NCBI GenBank assembly: GCA_964496365.1 | Contig: CAZBZK010000024.1 | Location: 1 to 20,995, forward strand | From: AB-629-J13 sp964496365 | GTDB taxonomy: Bacteria; Fidelibacterota; Marinisomatia; Marinisomatales; AB-629-J13 | Direction: 5' to 3' | Length of the DNA: 20,995 nt | Shown: in pieces, positions 1 to 8,966 of the stretch | Layout of the letters: each line of letters starts with the position of its first letter | How positions within the stretch are numbered: the first letter of the stretch is position 1 | The notes under the pieces: model-generated | The model's database searches: none | Seen by the model: the letters and a program-made list of their open reading frames with translations, nothing else | What the model was told of the DNA's origin: nothing | Made by a program: the position numbers and the translations under genes

Positions 1-3000
1 GGTGCAATTTCTTGATTATTAACAGTCCTCAAATCCCAAGCCGCCGTTCCTACATTTGGGTCATTATGTTCAAATTCAGCTACTTTTTCTCCTGAAACCG
101 TAAATACTGAAATGGTACAAAAGGATGTCAAATTCGTAAAATGCAAATCTCTTACATATTCATTTTCAGGGAAATTGGATCTGGCAAAATACGGATTAGG
201 AACCACACTAACCATGGACAAGTCCACCTTTGGTGGTGCACCGGGATAAACGGTTACAAAATTTGGATCGTGTACTGTGGTTCCTCGGGAACATTCAATA
301 TTTTGGTACCCATCCGGACTCGCCCAATTATCAGGATTGGAGTAAGAATCCAAAGTATCAGGTTGAAATCCATCTAGGCTATCTGTCCAAACAATTGCAT
401 AATCTTTTTCAATTCCCATATCGTATGATGTAACCGAATAAGTGTATTGCATCCCATCGTGAACATCCATATCCACATATTTGTAGTGATAAAATGTAGT
501 GTCTTCACCTATGATCACCATTTTTGGAGTTTCTAACTTGATATCATCAAACCCGCTGTCATTCCCCAAGGAGAACCAAGGAGTATGAGGATCAGGACCT
601 GAAATTCCATGACCCCGGACTATTCCCTCTACACAAGAGCCATCTTCATTTTTTCCATACACACAGAAAGCACTATCAACTTCAGCGGTTAGATCATACT
701 GAGCTATGGGTCTCCAGCCTACGTGAATCCCATTGTCATCAAATATCATATATTCAGAACCACCCCATGTTTTTCCACCATCAAAACTCTTATAAATTTT
801 ATATCCCTCAAAATCCGAATATCGAGTGACAACATCAACCGACTGTTCGGGTGCATTATTCCAATAAATGGTTACTTTTCCCTGATCCAACTCTGTATAA
901 ACCTTAGGCTTAATGGGAGGCGTAAACCCTTGATAGTGCGAATTATACATCACCTGTGCAAAACGGGCATTATTTTTTAAATCCTCTTCATCTTCTCCAA
1001 AAATAATACAAAATGAGAAGGGAACCGTCTCACCTACTGGAAAATCAAAAGGACCACAACTCATAATCAAAACGCAATCCAACCCATCGTCAAAAATATC
1101 TTCTTTTTCCAATCCATCCAAGGAATCAAAATGAGGATTCAATGGATTGGTTGACGGGTCCTCTGGTAAATCAGGATTTGGTAAATGAAAAAACCAAGTT
1201 TTTTCATCATCAGATAAATTGGTTGTATCCCCGGATATCACCTTTAACAAAATTTCTTCCCTATTTCTTGCTTGAGGGCGACCTGCAGAACCGGCACAGC
1301 AGTTGGTATTACTTTCACGAGTAACAACTCCTGGACGATTATACCAATCAAACCAATGCCAGTCTGTCATTTTCAAGGGCTCTCCGGGATAAATATCAGT
1401 AGTACCATCTTGATCTAAATCAACAGGATTAGTAGCTATGGGTGAGTCCAGTAACTGGGTAGCAACTATGCCAAAATCGTTTCCTTTTCTAGAACCATCT
1501 TCCATTGCATAACCGGACGCAGCATTACTGTATCCATCATAATCACCAATCATGGCCATACTGATTATCAAAGAATCTTCCTTGACAGAAAATCGTTCCC
1601 AATAATATTTCATATAATCATCAGCATTGGTATGGACTCCAAAATTTCCACTAGCGTCAGCGGATACCACATCTGCATCCATATAAAATCCCAAAAATAT
1701 ATCCTTATAATTGAACCCTTTACCACGATTCAATTTAGTTCCGTCCGGCATGATCATCCCATCATGAAACACTCCATCTTCATCTACCCAATCACCACTT
1801 TCATTTCGAACCCGAACCGTAACAAACATGATATCCTCAGCATAGGCAACTCCATATGTATGAGCTTCTGACATTACTTTTAATCCCATTGGGTAACCCG
1901 TTTGCTCATATTGATTATTGGTATTTACACGATTACTTCGATGTGCCCAACGATCGTCGAACTCCATATACACATCATTATCAGAAATAAACCTACCGGG
2001 AACTTCCTTCCAGCAATCCGGATCTTTTCTGGTCCCCGAGCATCCTACAATTCCATTCACTGCCCATGCATCCGGATCATCCCCATAATATTCATCTCCC
2101 CACCAGCCTGGCCAAAATGGCTCTAATTCTCCAGTCTCCATATTAAATCTCTTAGGCCAAGTGGAGGAATAGAGACTATGAGCCAAAAGCGGATAAGTAT
2201 CATTGGGATCGGAAAAAGGTGTATCTGCAAAAATATCACCAGACGTTACTTCTAAATCGTGTGAATTCACCCTCGCCATAGTGGAGGCATGCCACTCTGT
2301 ATCCCTTAAATTTGATACTCTTGTGAACCAAGATTCGGTAACATTCGATCCATAAAATTCATACTGGTCATCAGAAGTCCATTCTTCCTTATCCTCGCCA
2401 TATTGATACACATCAAAATCGTCAGTTCGTTCTTTTAATGCAGGACGCAATCCCCACGGATATATTAACCCAATTCGGGCAGAAGAATAGTTAGGATTGA
2501 CTTCCGTGTATCCAACTTGCTTAATACTAATAAATATTTCTTGAGACACATCAGAAATTCCCCATTGGTGCTCACCATCAATTAGGTCTATTACCAATTT
2601 TTTGGACTCACTATCAGGACGCCAAATTCCACAATCCCGATCACCATCAGGGTTTCCACAATCATTTTCCATTTCAAAAACGATTCCCACAAAATTTGTA
2701 TCTCCTCCAAAAAACCAAGATTCATACGCATCATGGGAACACCAAATTTCGACTGAATCCGTCTCTACCGCTGTTTCAGCAATGGGAGCTTCTCCACATT
2801 TTGTCCATGAATATTTTGAACTCAAGGAATGCCCAGATACTCCAGCCAAAAATGAAACATTAGGCAAATTGGTATAATCCCCCCACAATCCTGCAGGATG
2901 ATAATCCCATGTAATGTAATTACCAAAATTTGTAACAGCGTTTTTAACTTTTCCCTGCAATAAATACCCTTTTGCCCGATCATTCAATGGATTGGTCGGA

Positions 3001-3158
3001 TAAGGATAATCCCCAATTTTTGATAAGGGATTCACTTTATCATATACAGGTTCCATTTCTGGAATACTCTCTTTTACTGATGGATCAGCACCCATAACAC
3101 AAATGGGAAATAACAGGACAATTCCCATGATACTGCACAATATTTTTGGATAAATCAA
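1..3158 (-). CDS. Large secreted protein with FN3-like and C-terminal FlgD/T9SS-sorting-like region (3' partial)
   Basis: The minus strand is open without a stop from about 3158 to the left edge (about 1,050 codons), and the C-terminus lies outside the window. A TTG start at 3158 gives a signal peptide (MIYPKILCSIMGIVLLFPICVMGADP) with a lysine and an AGG placed upstream. The first ATG at 3128 is the alternative, but it leaves a signal without positive charge. After the signal the protein is rich in W, D, N and Y, with paired cysteines (for example GNPDGDRDCG). Around 930-770 there is a fibronectin-III-like stretch (KVTIYWNN...FEGYKIYKSFDGG). At 214-1 comes the VVPNPY...FTNL...ISVFTVSGEKV...AAWDL pattern seen in FlgD-like/type IX sorting tails of FCB bacteria. 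The start lies 5 nt after the receptor gene stop, so the two are probably co-transcribed. Role unknown; an exported or surface partner of the receptor is inference. Confidence 0.
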   Translation of the reverse strand, partial: MIYPKILCSIMGIVLLFPICVMGADPSVKESIPEMEPVYDKVNPLSKIGDYPYPTNPLNDRAKGYLLQGKVKNAVTNFGNYITWDYHPAGLWGDYTNLPNVSFLAGVSGHSLSSKYSWTKCGEAPIAETAVETDSVEIWCSHDAYESWFFGGDTNFVGIVFEMENDCGNPDGDRDCGIWRPDSESKKLVIDLIDGEHQWGISDVSQEIFISIKQVGYTEVNPNYSSARIGLIYPWGLRPALKERTDDFDVYQYGEDKEEWTSDDQYEFYGSNVTESWFTRVSNLRDTEWHASTMARVNSHDLEVTSGDIFADTPFSDPNDTYPLLAHSLYSSTWPKRFNMETGELEPFWPGWWGDEYYGDDPDAWAVNGIVGCSGTRKDPDCWKEVPGRFISDNDVYMEFDDRWAHRSNRVNTNNQYEQTGYPMGLKVMSEAHTYGVAYAEDIMFVTVRVRNESGDWVDEDGVFHDGMIMPDGTKLNRGKGFNYKDIFLGFYMDADVVSADASGNFGVHTNADDYMKYYWERFSVKEDSLIISMAMIGDYDGYSNAASGYAMEDGSRKGNDFGIVATQLLDSPIATNPVDLDQDGTTDIYPGEPLKMTDWHWFDWYNRPGVVTRESNTNCCAGSAGRPQARNREEILLKVISGDTTNLSDDEKTWFFHLPNPDLPEDPSTNPLNPHFDSLDGLEKEDIFDDGLDCVLIMSCGPFDFPVGETVPFSFCIIFGEDEEDLKNNARFAQVMYNSHYQGFTPPIKPKVYTELDQGKVTIYWNNAPEQSVDVVTRYSDFEGYKIYKSFDGGKTWGGSEYMIFDDNGIHVGWRPIAQYDLTAEVDSAFCVYGKNEDGSCVEGIVRGHGISGPDPHTPWFSLGNDSGFDDIKLETPKMVIIGEDTTFYHYKYVDMDVHDGMQYTYSVTSYDMGIEKDYAIVWTDSLDGFQPDTLDSYSNPDNWASPDGYQNIECSRGTTVHDPNFVTVYPGAPPKVDLSMVSVVPNPYFARSNFPENEYVRDLHFTNLTSFCTISVFTVSGEKVAEFEHNDPNVGTAAWDLRTVNNQEIA

Positions 3159-3163
3159 TTGAG

Positions 3164-6100
3164 TTACCTGAAGTCCACCCGAATAAAGAAATTGATTTCC
3201 CGAGGAGAAGCATTCACCCAAGGATTATCATAATAGGATGCAGACTTATCATGCTTTGCATCCGGTAAGCCTACCCAATCAGTGTAGTAAGTTCCGGGGT
3301 CGTCTGGTTTTCCAGTCAGAGGATACACATAAAATGAATTTTTTAAATTCAATAAATTAAATGTATTCAAACCAAGAGATAACTTAAAATCCTTGAATTT
3401 TATTCCTTTTGAGAGAGACAAATTGACCATTCGTGTATTGGGAGATCTTTTTGTATTTTTATTTTTTAGATCCGATGTAGGAGTATTACCGTTAAATATC
3501 ATAGGCGTATATGGATATCCTGATTGGTACATACCTGTGAGCCCCATATTGATCCCAAAGGGTAAAAAAGTGTACAAAGAAATGGTCAAATCGTGAGGTC
3601 GATCATAGGGCATTAAAAATTCTTGGGATGGAGCATCAACCCAAATTCCTTCAACAGCAGCCCAATCATATTCACTATTCCCTTTTGCGATGGAATATGT
3701 ATATTGGACAAGAGAATTCACAAATTTCCCCCTTCTTTCCAAAGTAAGATCGATTCCCTTTGCACTTCCATAATCTCCATTTGAAAACACTCGATATTCG
3801 TACACACCACTTCTGAAAAATTTTGAGGTTGCCCATTGATCCATATCTTTAACCCATGCAGCCACTGTATATGCCCAATGTTTTCCAACTTGAATATTAA
3901 ATGCCGCTGAATAGGACTGGGTCCTCGACGAATTCATAGTCGCATTTCCAATTAACCCTTCCCCCTCTTCAAACAGTTGGGACGGATCTTCTAATCGATT
4001 GGTTTGAAGAAATACGTTTTGATAAATAGGAGTTTGATAATACAAACCGTAATTAAAGGTAAACGTTGCTCTGTCAGTTATGACATGACTAAACCCGATT
4101 CTGGGACTTATTTTATAAAACCATTTTGATTGTCTAAAAATAACAGGAGGATCCGCACCAAAAGATTGTTTTATTTGAGTAGATGCATCTTCACCGCTAT
4201 CCCAAGTGCCATTGTTATTTGTGTCATCAAAATACCAGGGAATTCCCGGTGTGTATTCTCCTGAAGTATCAGCCCAGATTTCCGTATTGTAATTCACCGC
4301 ATCCAACCTTACTCCCGCATTAATGACCATCCATGGAACTTCAAATGTATTCTGAATATAGGTGGAAAATTCGGTGGGTTCCCGAAAATTATCCCATTGC
4401 CCATTACCATTTGAATCCCGATATTCCTCACCTTTATCCCACACACCATTATTTTCTCCAAAATCAGGATCTTCGTATTCAGGGTCAGTTGGCAACAATC
4501 CATCTGGACCTGAATCTACCCAATATTCAGCAAATGTCTGAGAAAAAGCTGCCTCCCCTTCCCATGGGTCTTTCACTTCGTAAAAATCAAGTTTATGTGA
4601 TTTATAGTCTATCCCTGATCTCAGTTTCCATCGATCTGTCATTTGGGATGTGATATCAAATCGAATCTCGTTCGTAACCGCATTGGACGTAGCATAAAAT
4701 GTATCGTGTCCACCAAATACTTTTCCTTCCTCCCATGCATATCCATCAAAAGTTGGCATATAATAAAACGGATCCGTGGGATCCCACGGATCACCATTCT
4801 CTTGAACACCAAAATAACGAGGACCTCGGTTGCTTTCTGACCAAGGATCTTGACTATATTGAAGGTCAATATGCCTATAATCTGCAAATGGTTCATAACT
4901 TTGGTACATTTCTGGTTCCAGCCAATAATCGCCATCTCTATAATAGAGCTCTTGGACAAACTCGGGACCATCCCAGATATTGTTTCCATTACGGTCATGT
5001 TTTTCTGGATCAAACTCACCGGAATCATATACTCCGTTCCCGTTTTTATCATTAAAATCTTCCGCTGAATCCCAATTATATAAACCGGGAGTAGCTCCGT
5101 GATACCATCCACTCCGATCATCCCGCTTTTTATAGTACACTGTATCAGAATTTTCAGAAACGGTATAGGGAACAACAAAGGGATTGTTATGATCCGACAT
5201 TTCACGATTTGGCCCAGCGGGATACCGCCACTCGTACCAATCCGGATAGCCATCCTCATCGGTATCGTTCCAACGCACACCTTGGAATTGCTGTTGCACA
5301 AATTGAGACACTCTTACCGTATAAAAAGTTTTACTGGTTAATGAGTGATTTATTTCTCCTGAATAACGATACGTATCCCTGAACAATTCATTTTGACCTT
5401 CATTCCAATACAAATATCGTTGACCAAATCCTTTTCGATGTGCAGCAACCTGCCAATAAGATGCATTAAATCTCAAACGATTGGACAACTTATAGGAGAG
5501 TTTTCCAAACACATCCCAAGTTTTCTCTTTTCCAAACCCTCGCCATCCTGCTTCGTTATCCCAAGGCTGAACCAATCTTTCCCGGTTGGCTTCGTTGTAC
5601 GGGTCTTTAGGATCATTGATATAAATATTATCATCAAACTGATAAACCCTGTAATTATCGTAAATAGTATATTGACCTGAAAACCAATAATAAAGTCTAT
5701 TTAATATTCCCGGTAACTTTCCACCAAAACCCAAATTATAATCATTATATCCTCGAAGTTCATCATATTCATTTCCCAAGGATGCTCCCACTAAACTGGT
5801 GGAATATTTGAATCCATAGGAAAATTTATCTTTTCCAATATTGGTGTGCATATTTGAAACAGCGGACATTGCATCTCCATATTCTGCATTAAATCCACCG
5901 GGCTGCCAGTCAAACTCCTTTATAGCAAACAGGTTTAGCCTCGTTCCCGTCCCAATCCCGCCGTAAATAGGATTACGGATGTACATACCATCTATCATAT
6001 AGGCAATTTCACCGGATCGTCCACCTCGCACGTGAATTTCCTGAAGCCCTCTTTCTTCATGATCTTTGATGGCACCCTGCTGTTGTCCGGTTACCTGAAC

Positions 6101-6574
6101 GACTCCGGATTGCAGAGAATATAGTTCGGTTAAATCCCGAATTGGAAGCGATTCTACGGCTTCTTTATCGATGGTAATTTTCTTGGAAGTGGTACCTTTT
6201 TCAACCAAAGGTCTTTCGCCAATAACTTCCACCTCTTCTCCTTCAATAGCCGCAACTGGAAGTGCAAAGTTTAACCACACGGTTTGATCCATCATGACCT
6301 TTACTTTCTTGCGAGTTTCTTTCCGATAACCCATCATGGTTACAGATACGTCATAACTACCAACACCAACATTGAGAATTATATAATTCCCATCAATATC
6401 TGCAATGGCACCTTGAGAAATTTCCGGAATATAAATTTGAGCTCCCGGTAGTGGATTTTTATCAACGTCTGTTATCCTTCCACGAATGGTACCGTCCGTT
6501 CCACCAAACACATCAACCACCATCAACAAAAATAAAAGGGGAATCAAAAACTGGACTCTTTTCATGAAAGTCAT
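3164..6574 (-). CDS. TonB-dependent outer-membrane receptor with carboxypeptidase-regulatory-like N-terminal domain
   Basis: 1136 residues, in the range of large TonB-dependent receptors. A Sec signal lies at residues 1-24 (MKR then a hydrophobic run to VFGG); MKR three codons in, at 6565, is an equally good start. Residues 28-108 look like a CarboxypepD_reg-like beta-sandwich (GTIRGRITD..NPLPGAQIYI...GNY..L.VG.YDV.V...GY). Residues 113-245 are the plug: VEVIGERPLV, ESLPIRDLTELYSLQSGV, then RGGRSGEIAYMIDGM and GFNAEYGDAMSAV. The remainder is the barrel, ending in the aromatic/basic INFFIRVDFR. Unusual are at least six Asp/Asn-rich loops between residues 437 and 796 (DKNGNGVYDSGE type), probably extracellular and calcium binding by analogy with EF-hand or thrombospondin-3 loops. 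It starts 1 nt after the lipoprotein stop. It probably imports, or displays a partner for, an unidentified ligand. Confidence 0.93.
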   Translation of the reverse strand: MTFMKRVQFLIPLLFLLMVVDVFGGTDGTIRGRITDVDKNPLPGAQIYIPEISQGAIADIDGNYIILNVGVGSYDVSVTMMGYRKETRKKVKVMMDQTVWLNFALPVAAIEGEEVEVIGERPLVEKGTTSKKITIDKEAVESLPIRDLTELYSLQSGVVQVTGQQQGAIKDHEERGLQEIHVRGGRSGEIAYMIDGMYIRNPIYGGIGTGTRLNLFAIKEFDWQPGGFNAEYGDAMSAVSNMHTNIGKDKFSYGFKYSTSLVGASLGNEYDELRGYNDYNLGFGGKLPGILNRLYYWFSGQYTIYDNYRVYQFDDNIYINDPKDPYNEANRERLVQPWDNEAGWRGFGKEKTWDVFGKLSYKLSNRLRFNASYWQVAAHRKGFGQRYLYWNEGQNELFRDTYRYSGEINHSLTSKTFYTVRVSQFVQQQFQGVRWNDTDEDGYPDWYEWRYPAGPNREMSDHNNPFVVPYTVSENSDTVYYKKRDDRSGWYHGATPGLYNWDSAEDFNDKNGNGVYDSGEFDPEKHDRNGNNIWDGPEFVQELYYRDGDYWLEPEMYQSYEPFADYRHIDLQYSQDPWSESNRGPRYFGVQENGDPWDPTDPFYYMPTFDGYAWEEGKVFGGHDTFYATSNAVTNEIRFDITSQMTDRWKLRSGIDYKSHKLDFYEVKDPWEGEAAFSQTFAEYWVDSGPDGLLPTDPEYEDPDFGENNGVWDKGEEYRDSNGNGQWDNFREPTEFSTYIQNTFEVPWMVINAGVRLDAVNYNTEIWADTSGEYTPGIPWYFDDTNNNGTWDSGEDASTQIKQSFGADPPVIFRQSKWFYKISPRIGFSHVITDRATFTFNYGLYYQTPIYQNVFLQTNRLEDPSQLFEEGEGLIGNATMNSSRTQSYSAAFNIQVGKHWAYTVAAWVKDMDQWATSKFFRSGVYEYRVFSNGDYGSAKGIDLTLERRGKFVNSLVQYTYSIAKGNSEYDWAAVEGIWVDAPSQEFLMPYDRPHDLTISLYTFLPFGINMGLTGMYQSGYPYTPMIFNGNTPTSDLKNKNTKRSPNTRMVNLSLSKGIKFKDFKLSLGLNTFNLLNLKNSFYVYPLTGKPDDPGTYYTDWVGLPDAKHDKSASYYDNPWVNASPREINFFIRVDFR

Positions 6575-6575
6575 A

Positions 6576-8852
6576 TTAGTTCTCCACAGGAAATTGAATT
6601 CGATGAAGACCTAATGTTCGATGAATTTGATAAGGGTCATTATTCAACTCAGCCAACTTATCAAGGGACTTTAAATCAACCACTTTTGCTGAATTCAACA
6701 GCTTTGCAAGCAGTCCTGTATCACCTGTTTTCGTCGAAAAGTTGCCCATTTCCCATCGAGAATATCCAGCCCAAATTTCATCATCTGAATCAAACCAAAT
6801 GGACTCACCCCAGCGAACTTTCAATTCTGACTTTACAATCCCATAATTTTTTACTAACCAAGTTGTATTTTCTTCTTCCCATTCCACTCCACTTCCGATC
6901 ATGGTCATATTTACACTTCGAACTATTTTAAAACATTCGTTAAAGGTTGTATCAGCTGCAGGACATTCATCCACTGAACCTACAGGATTAGGTGGTTCTC
7001 TATAGCACTGAATTCCAGACGAGGTCTCCATTCCCCTTTTTGTTTTTGCAGGAACTGTGACGCTATCCGAAAACACTTGCTGAGATTTTCTTACAAAATA
7101 AATTCCAACGGATGTAGTATCATAATATTCTTCATTAACAATCTCTCCATCACGTATCAAGCCATTGGATGTATAATACAAAATTTCATCCATTGAATTT
7201 GATTTATGCCAAAACCCGCTGTTATAACTATCCGTTGAAAAATTTACAGAACCATCTACTCGATCATAAGTAAATCCATGGTATCCATACGGCTTGAAAT
7301 AACTGGGATGAATCAATTTATATACGTTACCGTCCAAATTAAAAATATGATACCCATAATTTCGACTGTCCCCAGTATTTGGATTGGATTCTATCCATTC
7401 TGTTTTGGTGATATAGTAATCAGAGTCAGCACCTTCTTCGCCAACAGTTTCTATAATTTTATTATTATATTGGGTTACCACAGAATCCAAATTATCCACA
7501 TAAGTCACTTTGAAATCTGAACGGTCTGTTTCCATAATTATATCAAAATATTTGACATTCCATCGTGTGGTTAGGGAGTCACCTGGATACACACTTATCA
7601 TTGGTTTGGGATGGAGTGGGTCTTCCCAATCTACCAACAATGTTTTGGGTGCTAAATCAAATATGTATAATTCATTCGGCGCAACAACCCCATCCCCGTC
7701 ATCAGTAAATTCTTCAGATAAATCTTTTTTTCCATTTCCTCTGTCAACAAAATCTTCATCATCTCCACAACACAATCCATCACCGTCATCGTTAACGATT
7801 TCCTCGGAATCATCCCATATCTCATTGCAATTTCTATCCTCAAAAGGTTCATTCAAATCATAACTTCCATTTTCATTATGATCCACATAGACTTCAGGTG
7901 GGTCCCATACGCCATTACCCCGATCACAAAATCCTTCACCGGTGGTTTCATTATCTAATACGAAAATTTCATTGGATGCACATCCATCTGCAGAGGATAC
8001 TTCAGTTTCTCCCAATTCATCGAATACTCCGTTATCATTACAATCTGTGTTGATTCTAAACATGAGAGAATCACCATGAAGTCGACGCCATGATGGAAAA
8101 TGGAATTCTTTTGAAATCGGAACTAAATCAGAAGAATATTCATGTTCAGATTTGGTCCATTCTGAACGATCCACAAATACAAAGCCATCTTGCGGTAATT
8201 CATTTACAACGGATGTATAAGATACGATATCCAATGTGTCAAAAAAGTTTATGGTATCGCTCTGAAACATCCAATCTGAATTCACGGGCTTGTATCGCTG
8301 TAAATCCGGTTCCGCATCAAACTCCCATGTCAGTTTATCTACATTTTTAAATTGAATAGAAAAAAGGGCAACTGAGTCCTCTACCACCTTTCCTACCTCG
8401 TTGAATGAGATGTCTAAATCACCGTTACACAAAGATTCAGGACAATTTCCAGGGTCCAATTCATGCCTCTCAATCAGCCAAGTTGGAGCATTGGGAGTTA
8501 CTTTCATATATCCTGATGTATCCATTTCACCTGATGTTTCATTAACAATCAATTGAGGGTATGTTTTAAAGGTAAGGATGGTTGGGTCTTTACCATACAG
8601 TGCTAAAAAGCTCTCGTAACTAAATCCGAATTTTGCATTGTCATATCTATAAAACTGGACTTCTATGTCATCATCTAAATTGTAAAAATAGTCTCCTACG
8701 TGACCGGTGGAACCATCCCCAACAGTAGGTGAATCCAGAGTATTAACAGATTTGAATATTTCCATTTCCGCTTCCTCTTTCTGATCACATCCGCTAGTCA
8801 TCAAAGCACATATGAAATATGCAGGGGTTAGAAAGTAGTAGAGTCTAGTCAC
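6576..8852 (-). CDS. Predicted lipoprotein with Asp-rich putative calcium-binding repeats
   Basis: 758 residues from a GTG start. The N-terminus is a hydrophobic segment followed by MTSGC, a plausible lipobox with the acylated Cys at residue 22, and then a charged linker (DQKEEAEME). No named enzyme family is recognised. Residues 270-400 hold about six Asp/Asn-rich loops (DCNDNGVFDELGE, RGNGVWDPPE, DHNENGSYDLNE, DRNCNEIWDDSE, DDGDG, RGNGKKDLSE) interleaved with cysteines at 271, 291, 309, 342, 361 and 362, suggesting metal-bound, disulfide-linked loops. The rest is rich in W, Y and D, as expected for a beta-rich surface protein. It is the first gene of the three-gene unit, and the receptor begins 1 nt beyond its stop. 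By analogy with SusCD-type pairs it could be the receptor's surface lipoprotein, but no SusD-like (TPR/helical) sequence is seen, so that is only inference. Confidence 0.8.
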   Translation of the reverse strand: MTRLYYFLTPAYFICALMTSGCDQKEEAEMEIFKSVNTLDSPTVGDGSTGHVGDYFYNLDDDIEVQFYRYDNAKFGFSYESFLALYGKDPTILTFKTYPQLIVNETSGEMDTSGYMKVTPNAPTWLIERHELDPGNCPESLCNGDLDISFNEVGKVVEDSVALFSIQFKNVDKLTWEFDAEPDLQRYKPVNSDWMFQSDTINFFDTLDIVSYTSVVNELPQDGFVFVDRSEWTKSEHEYSSDLVPISKEFHFPSWRRLHGDSLMFRINTDCNDNGVFDELGETEVSSADGCASNEIFVLDNETTGEGFCDRGNGVWDPPEVYVDHNENGSYDLNEPFEDRNCNEIWDDSEEIVNDDGDGLCCGDDEDFVDRGNGKKDLSEEFTDDGDGVVAPNELYIFDLAPKTLLVDWEDPLHPKPMISVYPGDSLTTRWNVKYFDIIMETDRSDFKVTYVDNLDSVVTQYNNKIIETVGEEGADSDYYITKTEWIESNPNTGDSRNYGYHIFNLDGNVYKLIHPSYFKPYGYHGFTYDRVDGSVNFSTDSYNSGFWHKSNSMDEILYYTSNGLIRDGEIVNEEYYDTTSVGIYFVRKSQQVFSDSVTVPAKTKRGMETSSGIQCYREPPNPVGSVDECPAADTTFNECFKIVRSVNMTMIGSGVEWEEENTTWLVKNYGIVKSELKVRWGESIWFDSDDEIWAGYSRWEMGNFSTKTGDTGLLAKLLNSAKVVDLKSLDKLAELNNDPYQIHRTLGLHRIQFPVEN
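7653..8045 (-). repeat. Array of Asp/Asn-rich DxNxNGxxDxxE loops inside the lipoprotein gene
   Basis: About six degenerate protein-level repeats lie within residues 270-400. Each has alternating Asp/Asn/Gly followed by an aromatic or hydrophobic residue, then D and E three to four positions on. The layout resembles calcium-binding loops of dockerin, EF-hand or thrombospondin-3 type. Matching loops occur in the neighbouring receptor (about 4187-5266). Calcium binding is inferred from the side-chain pattern only. Confidence 0.6.
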
Positions 8853-8919
8853 GTTTAAATATAAATTAAATGATGATTTTAATTGTAAATACGAATCGTG
8901 AATTTAATGGAATTTTTCT

Positions 8920-8948
8920 ATAATACAAGAAATTGAATATTATATGAA
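8920..8948 (-). promoter_or_regulatory. Candidate sigma70-type promoter for the envelope three-gene unit
   Basis: On the minus strand, TTCATA (8948-8943, 4 of 6 to the -35 consensus) and TATTAT (8925-8920, 5 of 6 to the -10 consensus) are separated by exactly 17 nt. They lie about 68 nt upstream of the lipoprotein GTG start and inside the 114-nt gap after clpP. The region is very AT-rich, so such matches arise by chance; the call depends on spacing and location. No terminator-like hairpin was seen after clpP in this gap. Confidence 0.3.
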
Positions 8949-8966
8949 CAGTCTGTAATAAAATGA

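Noticed and set aside
141..2877. Several plus-strand open frames of 60-91 codons
   Set aside because: All lie antisense to the continuous minus-strand frame that encodes a signal peptide, FN3-like and sorting-like regions. They have low-complexity, Ile/His-rich translations and no ribosome sites.
4639..5301. Minus-strand 220-codon frame inside the TonB receptor gene
   Set aside because: It is an out-of-frame shadow of the Asp-rich part of the receptor. Its Ile/Met-rich translation shows no family pattern, whereas the receptor frame is clearly coding.
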